Position numbers and translations under genes: made by a program. A stretch of DNA of 64,000 nucleotides from contig CAUYLG010009020.1 of the NCBI GenBank assembly GCA_963573385.1, positions 1-64,000 of the forward strand, written 5' to 3'. This document shows positions 47,556 to 60,328 of this stretch, piece after piece (position 1 is the first letter of the stretch; every line of letters begins with the position of its first letter). This stretch comes from Cacajao melanocephalus. Its lineage: Eukaryota > Chordata > Mammalia > Primates > Pitheciidae. The notes under the pieces are model-generated. The model was not told where the DNA came from. It ran no database searches and worked only from the letters and a program-made list of their open reading frames with translations.

Positions 47556-50500
47556 TATAATTTAATTTTTTTTGCTTAAAGTTTAATTTCTTATTTTCAA
47601 TTTTGTAGGTATGTAAAAAATGTACATTTTTTGTACATATTTATAGAATACATGAGATATTTTGATATAGGCATACAATGCATAATTATCACATCAAAGT
47701 AAATAGAAAAATAATAATCACATCAATCTATCACCTCAAACATTTATGTTTTCTTTGTGTTATAAACTATCCTTTTATATTCTTTTAGTTATTTTAGAAT
47801 GTATAATAAATTACTGTTGACTGTAGTCACCCTGTTGTGCTATCAAATACTAGATCTTAATCATTTTCTCTAACTCTCTGTTTGTGTGCATTAACCATGC
47901 TCCCTTCCCCCAACCTGCCTGCCTATCTTCCCAGCCTCTGGTAACCATTCTACTTTCTGTCTCCATCAGTTCAGTTATTTTAATTTTCCAATAAATAAGT
48001 GAGAACAGGTGATGTTTGTCTTTCTGGGCCTGGCTTATTTCACTTAATGTTCTCCAATTCTGTCCATGTTGTTGCAAACAACAGGATCCTGTTCTTTTTT
48101 GAGAGTGAATAGTACTTCATTGTGTGTAGGTACCACATTTTCTTTCTCCATTTATTTGTTAATAGAAACAGGTTTCTTTCAAATCTTGGCTATTATGAGT
48201 AGTGCTGTAATAAACATGAGAGTGCAGATATCTCTTCTATATACTGATATCATTTCTTTTGGATAGATAGCTACAAGTGGGATCACTGGATCATGTGGTA
48301 GTTCTATTTTCAGTTTTTGAGGAACCTCCAAACTGTTTATAGTGATTGTACTAATTTACATTCCCAGAAATAGCGTAGAAGGGTTCCCTTATCTCCACAT
48401 CCTTACAGTATTTGTTGTTGCCTGTCTTTTGCATAAAAGCCATTTTAATTCGGTTAAGATGATATCTCATTGTTGTTTTGATTTGCATTTCTCTGATGAT
48501 CAGTAATGTTGAGCACTTTTTCATATACCTATTTGCCATTTATATGTCTTCTTTTAAGAAATGTCTATTCAGATTTGCCCATTTTAAAATCAGATTATTA
48601 GATTTTTCCTAATGAGTTGTTTGAGCTCCTTATGTGTTCTGGTTGTTAATCCCCTGTCAGATGGCTATTTTGCAAATATTTTGTTACATTCTTTGGGTTT
48701 TCTCTTCACTTTGTTGATAGTTTCCTTTGCTATGCAGAAGCTTTTTCACTTGATGTGATTTCATTTTTCCATTTTTGCTTTGGTTGCCTATGCTTGTGGA
48801 GAGTTTCCCCTGTGTTTTCTTATAGTGGTTTCACAGTTTCAGATCTTACATTTAAGTCTTTAATTTTGATTTGATTTTTGTATATGGCAAGAGATAGGGG
48901 TTTAGTTTCATTCTTCTGTGTATGGATATATTGTTTTCTCAGACCACTTATTTGAGAGATTGTCCTTTCCCCAATGTATGTTCTTGGCATCTTTGTGAAA
49001 AATGAGTTCACTGTAGATGTAGGAATTTATTTCTGGGTTTTCTAGTTTGTACCACTGGTCTATGTGTCTGCTTTTATGCCAGTACCATGCTGTTTTGGTT
49101 ACTATAATTTTGTGGTATAATCTGAAGTCAGGAAACACATTAATGTTTCCTCCAGTTATGTTATTTTTGCTCAGAATGGCTTTGGCTATTGTGAGTTTTT
49201 TGTGGTTCCATATAAATTTTAAGATTTTTTTCTATTTCTGTGAATAATGTCATTATTATTTTGATAGGGATTGCATTGAATCTGTAGATTGCTTTGGGTA
49301 GTATACACATTTTAACAATATTGATTCTTCTAATCCATGAACATGGAATATCTTTTCATTATTTGATGTCCTCTTCAATTTCTTTCATCAATGTTTTATA
49401 GTTTTCATTATAGAGATCTTTCACATCTTTAAGTTAATTCCTATTTTATTTTATCTGTATCTATTGTAAATAGTATTGCTCTCTTGATATCCTTTTCAGA
49501 TCATTAGTTGTTGGCATATAGAAGTACTACTGATTTTTGTATGTTAATTTTGTATCCTGCAACTTTACTGAATTTGTTTTTCAGTTCTAATAGTTTTTGG
49601 TGGAGTCTTTAGATTTTTCCAAATATAAGAGTATGTAATCTGCAATCAAGGATAATTTGACTTTCTCTTTTCCAGTTTGGATTCTCTTTATTTCTTACCC
49701 TTATCTGATTACTCTAGCTAGGACTTCCATTGCCATGTTCAATAACAGTGGTGAATTGAGCATTGGGCATCTTTGTCAAGATCCAGATCTTAGAGGAAAG
49801 GCTTTTGCTTTTCCCCCCATTCAATGTGATACTAGCTGTGGATCTCTCATATATGGTTTTAATGGTGTTGAGGTATGTTCCTTCTATACCTAGGCTTTTG
49901 ATGGTTTTTATCATGAAGGAATGTTGAATTTTATCAAATGCTTGTTCAGCAACAATTGAAAGGATCATGTTGGTTTTTTTCCTTTATTCTGTTGATACAA
50001 CTTATCACATTGATTGATCTGCATGTGTTGAACCCACCTTGCATCCCTGGGTTAAGTAACTCTTGGTTATGCTGAATGATCTTTTTGATGTGTTGTTGAA
50101 CTCAGTTTGGGAGTATTTTGTTGAGGATTTTTGCATCAATGTTCATCAGTGATATTGGCCTATGGATTTTTGTTTTTTAAATGTATCCTTGTCTGGTTTT
50201 GGTATCACGGTTATACTGGCCTTGAAGAATGCATTTGAAAATATTCCCTATCTGTTTTTCAGAGTGGTTTGAATATGATTAGTAATAGTTCTCTTTAAAT
50301 ACATGGTAAAGTTCTGCAGTGAAGCCATCACGTCTCAGACTTTCATTTGCTTGGAGTCTTTATTGCATCTTTGATCTCATTACTTGTTATTGGTTTGTTC
50401 AGATTTTGAATTTCTTTATGGTTCAATCTTGGTAGGTTGTATGTATCTAGGAATTTATCCATTTCTTCCAGGTTTTCCAATTTAGTGGCATATAATTGCT

Positions 50501-50640
50501 TGTAGTAGTCTCTAATTATGCTTTGAATTTCTGTGGTATTGGTTGTAATGTCTTCTTTTTCATCTATGATTTTATTTATTTGCATCTCTCTTTTATTAGT
50601 TGGTCTGGCTAAAGGTTTTTCCATTTGGCTAAAGGTTTTT

Positions 50641-50767
50641 ACCTCCCGCTTCCCTTCCCCCTCCCCTTCCCTCCCATTCCCCTGCCCTCCCCATCCCCCT
50701 CTCCCTCCTCCTCCTCCTTCTTCCTCCTCCTCTTCTTCTTCTTTTCTTTTCTTCTTTCTTCTTCTTT
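50641..50767. repeat. Polypyrimidine tract, ~127 bp
   Basis: Almost pure C/T on the plus strand: C-rich first, then CTCCTC, then CTTCTT repeats, ending in T. It borders the reverse AluJ where its poly(A) tail should be. It also produces the Ser/Pro-rich and Glu-rich ORFs on the two strands. Confidence 0.95.
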
Positions 50768-51061
<294 letters not shown>

Positions 51062-51429
51062 TAAAATAAAGGCTAACTTTTAATTTTTTGATCCTTTGTG
51101 TTGTTTTCTTTATTTCAAATTCATTTATTTCTGCTTTGTTCTTTATTATTTCTTTTCTTCTACTAACTTTGGGTTTGGTTTGCTCTTGCTTTTGTAATTC
51201 TTTAAGATGCATTGTTAGGTTGTTTATTTGAAGTATTTTTTACTTTTTTGATGTGGGTGCTTATAGCTATAAACTTTTCTCTTAGTACTCCTTTTGCCAC
51301 ATCACATAGGTTTTGGTATATTGTGTTTCCACTATTTGTTTCAAAAGTGTTTCAATTTCCTTCTTAATGTCTTCATTGACCCACAATCAGGAGCATACCA
51401 TTTAATTTCCGTGTGTTTTCAAAAACGCC

Positions 51430-51955
51430 AACAGCTAACTTTTATATAGAATTTGCTGTGTGTCAGATACCATCCCAAGCACTTGACATGTATTAATTCA
51501 TTTAACCCCTACAATGACTATAAATAGCTCTATTTTAAAAGAGAAGAAACTGGCCAGGTGCAGTGGCTCACACCTGTAATCCCAGCACTTTGGGAGGCCG
51601 AGGCAGGTGTATCACAAGGTCAGGAGTTTGAGATCAGCCTGATCAACATGGTGAAACCCTGTCTCTACTGAAAATACAAAAATTAGCTGGGTGTGGTGGT
51701 GCTCACCTATAATCCCAGCTACTCAGGAGGCTGAGGCAGAAGAATCACTTGAACCTAGGAGGCAGAGGTTGCAGTGAACCGAGATTGCACCACTGCCCTC
51801 CAGTCCAGGCAACAGAGCGAGACTCCATCTTAAAATAATAATAATAAAACATAAAAGAGCAGAACCTGAGGCTCTGAGAGGTACAATAATTGCCCAACAT
51901 TAAACATGAACTTATGCTCTAATTTCTATACTCTACACTGCCTTTTTAAGTAACA
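51430..51955 (-). mobile_element. MIR SINE, split by Alu
   Basis: Reverse MIR (gtgtgtcagataccatccca, gacatgtattaattcattta) is broken by an Alu and resumes with gaggctctgagaggtacaat and aattgcccaacattaaacat. Confidence 0.8.
51553..51852 (+). mobile_element. Alu (AluS-type)
   Basis: Forward dimeric Alu with a 16-bp target duplication at 51537-51552 and 51853-51868 (14 of 16 identical). The A-tail contains an (AAT)n-like stretch. Confidence 0.95.
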
Positions 51956-52569
51956 AAAAGGCACCCATCTTTTATAGGTAATACTCATCTCCTCAATTCA
52001 TGGTTATTATTAATTAACCATTTGTTTACAAAAATGCAAATTATCATGAAGTATTTTAGTCTTAATTTGTATAACTTGATTTTGGAATCTATCTGAAAAT
52101 GAAACCAGTCACCTCAGTGGCAAATGCACTTGCTGTCACTGAAATTTGACACTTTAGGAAGATGTGAAAGGCAAGTTTCAGAAGGATTCACATATCAGCC
52201 AAGGGTAGAGCTGATGTCTTCTCACATGCCCTGTGAGACATTATCATCCTCTGTGAAAGGAATTCTGCCCTGCTGGTCTCTCTGACTTCTGTAACATAAG
52301 CAGAGAGTTCTTTTTCTGGAGAGCTTGAGATTTTACTTCTACTAAGCATTATGAGTTTTATAGCTACCTTTTGGCATAATTTTTAAGCTTAATTTGCAAA
52401 AGTAATGATTCGTTTACTACTAACGGCTAACTGTATTCCCCTAATATTTAAAATGACTTACTTCTATCACCCACTATGAGATAATTATATTTTCTTTATT
52501 TCCTTTTTCAAAAAGAGATTACAGTGTCTAGTGTATATTATGAATGAGGGCTATTGCAAAAAACAGTCA
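51956..52569. other. Unclassified sequence
   Basis: No gene or named repeat recognised. Confidence 0.45.
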
Positions 52570-53215
52570 TGCACAGGCTACTGACCCTTGCACGGCTGCA
52601 TAAAAGAGTGCCTCAGTCCTGAAACGTTTTCCTACATGGAGATAAGGAGCCCTTGTAACCTGTGCTGGGCATATCGTCTTGTTTGGGAGTATCTTTTTCT
52701 GCTTCAGGCTCAATGTATACTTTTTTGTTCTGCGTAAAGTGTGTGCATCCTGACACCTGGTCAATCACATTGCTATTTCTTTTCCTTGTGGAGGAAGAAA
52801 TAGAGTCCTACACCTACAGCACAAGAGGGGCCCATGCAGACCGTCTCCCTGTGTTGGCTGTGGAGCAAGACCTGCTGTTCATAGCACCTGTTTGTAGTCA
52901 ATCTTGCTCTGCTTCTTCTCTATGCAAGAAAAGCGTTGTTCCATTCAGCGCCTGTGTGTCATGTCTTTCTTGGTGATGCTTTGTTGGTGACTTGATGCAG
53001 TGAGGTGATATCATGGGACTGCTGCTTCTGGTGTTAGGCATTGATTGTCATGCTCTTTGCTGTCCTCCCTGCAGTGAAACTGCTCCCCTAGAGGTGGTAA
53101 CAGGTGTCACTTGCTTGACAAGGGTCAAAATGCTGCCTATCTGAAGAGGCCAGAGACCAAATGCTGGGACTGTTAGGTTAATGTCAAACCTTCAAGAGCC
53201 TAAAAATAAAAGTTC
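52570..53215 (+). mobile_element. Possible ERVL-type LTR, unresolved
   Basis: Features of an LTR: a TATA-like box in gcacggctgcataaaagagt, ggagataaggagcccttgta, a C/T-rich downstream block, and an AATAAA near 53202. A 104-codon ORF covers part of it. Family and exact ends are unclear. Confidence 0.35.
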
Positions 53216-55514
53216 AATGGTATTATTTTAAAAATATAAACAAAAAGGAAAAATTATTTGTAATCCAGCCACTAAAACACAACTAATAAAATTTTTGAGA
53301 GATATCTTTCTAGTTTTTTCTTCTTTCTAAATATATATTTTTTAAAAAAGAATTGTTCTATATTTACGAAAGATTGCACATAAATATTCCCATATACCTT
53401 ATACCCAGTTTTTCCTATTTTAACATCTTATGTCAGTATGGCATATATAGTACAGTTAATGAATTGATAGTAATACATAATTAATAACTAAGTAACATTT
53501 TATTCATATGTTTTTAGTTTTTACCTGATGTCCTTTCTGTGTTCCATAATCCCATCCAGAATGCCACATTACCTTTAGTTGTCATGCCTCCTAAGGCCAT
53601 CCTTGGCTATGACAGTTTCTAATACTTGGCTTGTTTTTGATGATCTTGATAGTTTTGAGGAGTACTGGTCAGAAATTTTGTAGCATGTCTTTTAATTGGG
53701 ATTTGTCTGATATTTTTGTCATGATTAGACTGAGGTTATGTGTTTTTGGAAGGAATACCACAAAGCCTCAAAGATAATCCAGGGCAACATACTATACGCA
53801 TGACATTACTGTTCAAGTTAACCTTGATCACCTGCATGAGGTATTGTTTGTCAGATTTCTTCATTGTGAAGTTACTCCTATCCCACCCCATACTGTACTC
53901 TTTGGAAGGAAATTGCTATGTACAGCCCAAACTTATGGAATGGGGACTTATGCTCTACCACCTTGAGGGTGAAGTATCTATATACATTATTTGAGATTCT
54001 TTTGCGTGAGAGATTTGTCTCCTCCATTTATTATTTATTTATTTATTCAGTTATTTAATTTATATCAGTATGGACTCATGGATATGTATTTTATACTTTG
54101 GGCTATAATCTAGTATTATTTTACTTGTTTTCTTGCTCAAATTGTCCCAACTTTTGCCATTGAGTGCTCTTTTGATTGGCTCCTGTATGCTTGCCCTTTG
54201 GAATACCCCTATAATTGTGGGTTTGTTTGGGAGGATTTTTTTTTGGAGTAATTTTTTGCTTTCTGGTACTGTTCTTACTCATCTTCAATGGCTCATATTC
54301 ATGACCCCAGGCCTAGAATTGGAATTGACCATTTCTCCAATGAGCTTTTGTTTTTTAATGAAAGAATGGCATTAGAAAGCAAGATCTGGATGCTAGGGGT
54401 GTTTATTAATATGGGGGTGCCATTACTTCTAGGTCCTTTCAGCAGAACAGAGCAAGAAAATACATATGTATATATCAACTTGTGTATATATGTAAAATAT
54501 TTCTATATGTAGCTATCTATACTTATTTTAAGCTAAAACATGAGTTCATACTGATTTCTCCAACTCTAATTTATTACCATAGTGATCATTCTAGCTTCCT
54601 CTTCTTGCTTGTCTAAAACCTCCCACTCCAACAGTGAAAATCCTGGCTCCTACCATCTGCCATCCATTTACATATGTTTTAATATCAGTATACATGTTTA
54701 GCAGAATCAGAATTGTTAACCTGTATTCCCATGGAGACAACTTTATTAACTGGAACATGGTAATTATGTGCAGTTTATTTTGCTATTAGTCTTTCTATAT
54801 TCACTCACTTCTGAACTTACTTATTAGCACCTTTTCTCCCCTACCCATTTCACTGAATTTGTTTCATACATTTGTAACAAGTTAAATCCGTTTGTCACAT
54901 TCTGCATTCGAGGATGACATGCTAAGATCCCCTGAACTCCTAAATGCTTTTAAAATTTTTTTCACAAATTGAGGTTCACTCTTTGTGTTGTAAAGTTCCA
55001 TGGATTTTGCCAAATATATAAAAACATGTATCTGCCATTACAGCATCATACAGAATAGTTTCACTGCCCTAAAAATCCTGTGCTGCATCTTTTCAACCCC
55101 CATTCCTCTTCTTGAAACCCCTTTAACGACTGTTCTTTCTAAAATTGTTTTGCCTTTTTCAGAATGTCATATAATTGGCATCATACAGTATGTAGCCTGT
55201 TCAGATTGACTTTTTTCACTTAGCAATATGTGTTATGATTTATCCATGTCTTATTATGGCTTGATAGCTCACTTCTTTTTATCACTGAATAATATTCTAC
55301 ATTTTACCATTGAATAATTGTACCACAGTTTATTCATTCATCTGTTGAAGGACAAATTGGTTGCTTTCAATTTTCAATTTAAACTTGCTAGAAACATTCA
55401 CATGTAGGTTTTCGTGTGAATGTAAGTTTTAAAATTTTGGGGGTATGTAGCTAAGAGTGCAATTGCTGGATTATATGAAATGACTATGTTTAGTCTTGTA
55501 AGAAACTGCCAAAC

Positions 55515-55793
55515 TTGATCAGATGTGGTGCCTCCTGCCTGTAATCCCAGCACTTTGGTAGGTTGAAACCAGGAGTTCCAGACCAGCCTGGGCAACAAAG
55601 AGAGACCTCATCTGTACAAAAAATTAAAAAATTAACCAAGTGTGGTGATGTGCGCACCTCTAGTCCCAGCTACTCAAGAGTCTGAGGTGGGAGGACCACT
55701 TGAGCACAGGAGCTTGAGGATACAGTAAACTATGATCGATCATGCCATTTCACTCCAGCCTGCCTCTTAAAAATAATTAAAATTAAAAACATT
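55515..55793 (+). mobile_element. AluJ, partly deleted
   Basis: Forward J-type Alu (gcctgtaatcccagcacttt, tgggcaacaaagagagacct) with missing pieces in both arms. Perfect 14-bp target duplications agaaactgccaaac at 55501-55514 and 55794-55807. Confidence 0.95.
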
Positions 55794-55959
55794 AGAAACT
55801 GCCAAACCCTGATTCATTATCATTCTAGCATCCTCTCCTTGCTGCTTCTGAATGACCATCCCGTTTTGCAGTCCCACCGGCAATGAATGAGAGTTTTTGC
55901 TGCTCCACATCCTCAACAACAATTAACGTGGTTAGCCTTTTGGATTTTAGCCATTCTAA

Positions 55960-56321
<362 letters not shown>

Positions 56322-56555
56322 TGACAACTAATATTGAGCATCTTTACATATGCATTTTTGTCATTTGTAAATCTTGTGTGGTGAGGCATCTGTTCAGATC
56401 TTTGGCTTATTTTTTGGTGGGTTTTCTTATCATTCAGTTTTAAGTCATCTTTGCATATTTTAGATACAAATCTTTTATCAGACATGTTTTGCAAATATTT
56501 TCCTACCGTTTGTGCCTTATGTTTTGATACTCATAACTGTCTTTGACAGAGTAGA

Positions 56556-57000
56556 CTCTTTAAGATTGTACCATATATACTGCACTGCAACTTGCTTTTC
56601 ATTCTTTTGTTTTTGTTTTTCTGAGATGGAGTCTTGCTCTGTTGCCAAGCTGGAGTCTTGCTCCCGGGTTCAAGCGATTTTCCTGCCTCAGCCTCCCGAG
56701 TGGCTGGGACTACAGGCGCGTGCCACCACGCCCAGCTAGTTTTTTGTATTTTTAGTAGAGATGGGGTTTCACCATCAGGATGGTCTCGATCTCCTGACCT
56801 CGTGATCCACCTGAGTCAGCCTCCCAAAGTGCTGGGATTACAGGCATGAGCCTCCACGCCCGGCTGCTTTTCATTCTTAATGATATATTGCAAACTTTTC
56901 TCACACTGTTAGATATTCTTCTAGAGCATCTTTTCATTAACTGCTTTAGTATTCTCTTACATAGATGTACCAGTAAGTATTAGGTCAACCTTCTAGTGTT
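56556..57000 (-). mobile_element. L1-like fragment around an AluY
   Basis: Flanks of the Alu at 56607 read as reverse L1 3'-region (ctgcactgcaacttgctttt, aatgatatattgcaaac, tacatagatgtacca). Diverged; the family is uncertain. Confidence 0.45.
56607..56865 (-). mobile_element. AluY-like, internally deleted
   Basis: Reverse Alu with the Y/Sc-type phrase ggtctcgatctcctgacctc and low divergence. About 50 bp is missing from its 3' half: gttgccaagctggagtcttg jumps to ctcccgggttcaagc. Perfect 13-bp target duplications gcttttcattctt at 56594-56606 and 56866-56878. Probably among the youngest insertions here. Confidence 0.92.
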
Positions 57001-57129
57001 GAATAATACATTTTTAGATTTACTGAATCATTATGCACATTTCTGAAAAGTTGTTTCAAAGTAAAACTTATTGGACTAATTAAGGGGTTCTTAGTCTCTG
57101 AATTGAAGAAATGATTGTATCCTTTTTTT

Positions 57130-57490
57130 CTTACTTCCGCAAATATTTAACGTATCTGTGCTGTGTATGAGGTTCATGAGAAGCTCATTCTGTTAAACCC
57201 CGGGATTATAGCAGTGAATTGGAGTCCCTGCCCTAAAGGAGGTTACGTTCTAGTAGAAGAGTCATAAAAAACAAAACAATATGACTTTCAATAGTTATCA
57301 CTATAATAAAGAATATAAAGGAAGATAAGGGATAGTGATGGAACGTGGGTCTTGAGGCTTTAGGCAGTAAAGACAATGAACACATTTTAAGGACTGGTAA
57401 ATTTGAAGAGAAAGGTGTTACGGCTTGGGAAATCTTGCTGAGATTTCTGAACTGGTATAGCAGGAGTAAAGAAAGGCAGGGCCAGAAGAT
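57130..57490 (-). mobile_element. L2 LINE fragment
   Basis: Reverse L2: gcaaatatttaacgtatctg, ggattatagcagtgaattgg, gtccctgccctaaaggaggt, tacgttctagtagaag and a purine-rich continuation. Confidence 0.7.
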
Positions 57491-57772
57491 TAGAGAATAT
57501 AGAGAACGAATTTTCAAAATAGGAGCAATTCAGAGCAATGACAAGTGCTCCAGTGCGATTGGGGGAAGGGATAGATGGAATGACAAAAGCTATAATCAGT
57601 GGAACTGTGATGAACCATAAGGGTTAGGGACCTGAATGGTCATCTGCATAAAGTCTCACAGGATGGCCCGGAACTCAGATGGCAGAATTCCAGAGTTGAG
57701 GAAGAATTCCAGCAGGTCAATGAACAGTTCAGAATGAGGTAGAGTCACTGGAGATGAGGAGGGGTATGAAGC
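57491..57772. other. Unclassified, possibly L2-derived
   Basis: A/G-rich continuation of the L2 region; no gene recognised. Confidence 0.35.
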
Positions 57773-57781
57773 CATATAGCC

Positions 57782-58096
57782 GGCCGGGCGAGGTGGCTCA
57801 CACCTGTAATCCCAGCACTTCTGGAGGCTAGGCCGAGGTGGGCGGATCACCTGAGGTCGGGAGTTCGAGACCAGCCTGGCTGGCCAACATGGTGAAACCC
57901 CATCTCTACTAAGAAAAAAAAAAAATTAGCTGGTCATGGTCGCCTGTAATCCCAGCTACTCGCAAGGCTGAGGCAGGAGAATCACCCTTGAACGCGTGTG
58001 GCGGAGGTTGCAGTAAGCCGATATCGCGCCACTGCACTCCAGCCTGGGGGACAGGGCAAGGCTCCGTATCAAAAAAAAAAAAAAAAAAAAAAAAAA
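57782..58096 (+). mobile_element. Alu (AluS-type)
   Basis: Forward Alu (ggccgggcgaggtggctcac) with a long pure A-tail of about 27 bases. Target duplications catatagcc at 57773-57781 and 58099-58107. Short insertions near 57825 and 57885. Confidence 0.95.
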
Positions 58097-58194
58097 GTCA
58101 TATAGCCAAATGGCAGTGTCTTAAACGGAATGGCAATTTTTTACAATACAACAAAACCTAATGGTCTAGAAGTGGCATGTATTTTTATTTTTAT

Positions 58195-58640
58195 TTTTTG
58201 TTGAAAATGCCGGCTCCAATTCCCAACCCCCAGGCACAGCGTAAGAAAATGAGCTAGAACTGTCTCCTGAAGCCTGTCAACGGTAAGGAGCAGCCATCTT
58301 AGGCGAGGCGGGTTTTAGTGAGGACAGTGAGGGAGGGAGTAGGAACGAGCTTCCTGTGAGGCCTGAAGAGCGCAGGGGAGCTTGTTTATCGTGTTTCGGA
58401 GGAAGAAAGCTCTGGGAAGACCGGAAGCGGTGAATCCTGAGGTGGGGAGAGGAAGCACGGAGCAAAACCGGACATGGGTGAAAGCACAGGTGGTAAGAGT
58501 TGCTTCTGTTTTGAGCCAGAGCCAAGGAAAATGTAGAACTCAAGGTTTTAATGGAACTCTGGGAGAAAGTGCCTGGATGTCAGTGCAGTTTGAGGCTCAA
58601 AGGAAGCTCATGGCTAGCGTCCTGCTGTTCTCATTGGGTA
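58195..58640 (+). promoter_or_regulatory. CpG-enriched block with ETS motif and three splice donors
   Basis: This is one of the few CpG-enriched places outside Alus and the left-edge repeat. It has an exact ETS/GABPA-like site ACCGGAAGCGG (58420-58430) and gccatctt (58293-58300), which on the other strand is the AAGATGGC core bound by YY1. Good donors on the plus strand are AACG|GTAAGG (GT at 58283), GTG|GTAAGA (58493) and TTGG|GTAAGT (58638). A frame is open from about 58382 to 58693 but lacks an ATG at its start. It could be an alternative promoter/first exon or merely an old repeat. No TATA box. Confidence 0.3.
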
Positions 58641-58693
58641 AGTTGAGGCCATTGCTGGAAAGCGATAAAGAAAGTCATACCGAACTAGAGTAA

Positions 58694-59932
58694 TACATGC
58701 TATAAACTAAATTATAGGCAGTTGCTTATATTCAGAGGAGAACAAAATCATTTAAATACGTTCAAGCACTTCAGAAATGCCCATTTCTCCTCAAATTGAT
58801 TTATTAATTACAAGTCACTCAGAATTTCTTTAAAACAATTCCTTTGATAAACTTTATCTAAATTATACTTCCTCACCTTACATGCTGGTAATGTGTACCT
58901 GAAAATAATGGAACTATATTTCTTTAAATATGTTTAATAATTACAGAATTCACCTGATCAACTGTTCTGAAATAGCATGTGCCTGTGTCACTCTCATCAT
59001 GAAATTTTGTCAGCCAAAACAAATTCTCTTGAGTTCTCCACTCAAGTTCCAATATTTCTTTGTGCTGCTTCTCCTCTCTCCTGATGGCTGTAGCAATGTA
59101 GGCTGGAGAACTCTATGACTTGAAGAAAGGCAGAGGTGGCTAATCTCATCTCCACACGGAGAGGCAGTATTAGGAAGTGTCACTGCTCAAGTTAGGGAAC
59201 AGGGCATTATTTTCCCATAACTGGAGATGCAGGGTTTTTTTTTTTTTTCCTGAATTTTTAACCTACGTTTTTATCACATAAAAATGGCAGTTTTGAAGTC
59301 ATTTCCCTGTGCCTCTGTCATCATTCTTGAAATGCTACTCCAGCATTAGGGAAGTGGTAAGTGCCAGTGAATTTGCCACGTTAAACAGGAATAGTTTCAG
59401 ATTTGAAAGAGCCTGAAGATATCTAAATATGCAGTTGTTGCTATTAAGGTTACTATATAGTAACTTTGAACTTATTTGTCTTAAAAAAGTATACTACAAA
59501 ATACAGTTAAATATGTATAGATATAATAAAAATAGATATAAAATAATTATAGATAGGTAAACATTTATAAATTTAAATGTCTAAAACAGTGACAGTAATT
59601 ATAGAAATATGTAAAATGTACAAATAAAATATGTATAAATAAAACAGTTAAAATCATTAAGGAATCTCTGTTATATATAGTCACAATAAGATTTTGAAAA
59701 AAATTTTGGAAAGGCATTTTTTTTAAAAAAAAAAACTCTACCAATTATATTTAAAATTTTTGTCAAGAGTTTGGCCCAAATGCTGTAAATATATTGTTGC
59801 TTTAGTCATAATTTTCAGCTGAAAGGCTGGTAGCCTTTTCAGTAACATAAAATTTTGGAGGGGATGACCATTACTTAGGAGAGGAGGAAAAAAAACCTCT
59901 AAACAACAGTAACTTTCTAGTTTGGTATAGTT
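58694..59932. other. Unclassified AT-rich sequence
   Basis: 59480-59660 is a run of AT-rich short motifs (atagatataaaat, ataaaatatgtataaa). No gene or named repeat. Confidence 0.45.
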
Positions 59933-60328
59933 TAGATATTTGTTCCCTCAAGTCTCATATTGAAATGTAATCCCCATTTTGGGGGATAGGGCCTGGTGGG
60001 AGGTATTTGAGTTATGGGGGTGGGCCCCTCATGGCTTGGGGCCGTCTTTGCAATAGTGGCTGATTTCTTGAGAGATCTGGTTATTTACAGGTGTGTAGTA
60101 CCTCCCCCCATGACTCTCTCTCTTGCTCCCCCTCTTGTCTAGTGAGATGTCTTGCTCCCACTTTGCCTTCTGCCATGATTGTAAGCTTCCTGAGGCCTTA
60201 CCAACATCAGATGCCGGTGCTATGCTTCCTGTACAGCCTGCAGAATGGTGAGCCAATTGAACCTCTTTTCTTATAAATTACCCAGCCTCAGGTATTTCGT
60301 TATAGCAATGCAAGAACAACATAACATA
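59933..60328 (+). mobile_element. MST-type LTR (ERVL-MaLR)
   Basis: Forward MaLR LTR: tggtatagtttagatatttg, ctcatattgaaatgtaatcc, gggcctggtgggaggtattt, ccttctgccatgattgtaag and cttataaattacccagcctc. It differs from the LTR at 61629, so the two are probably not a proviral pair. Confidence 0.88.
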
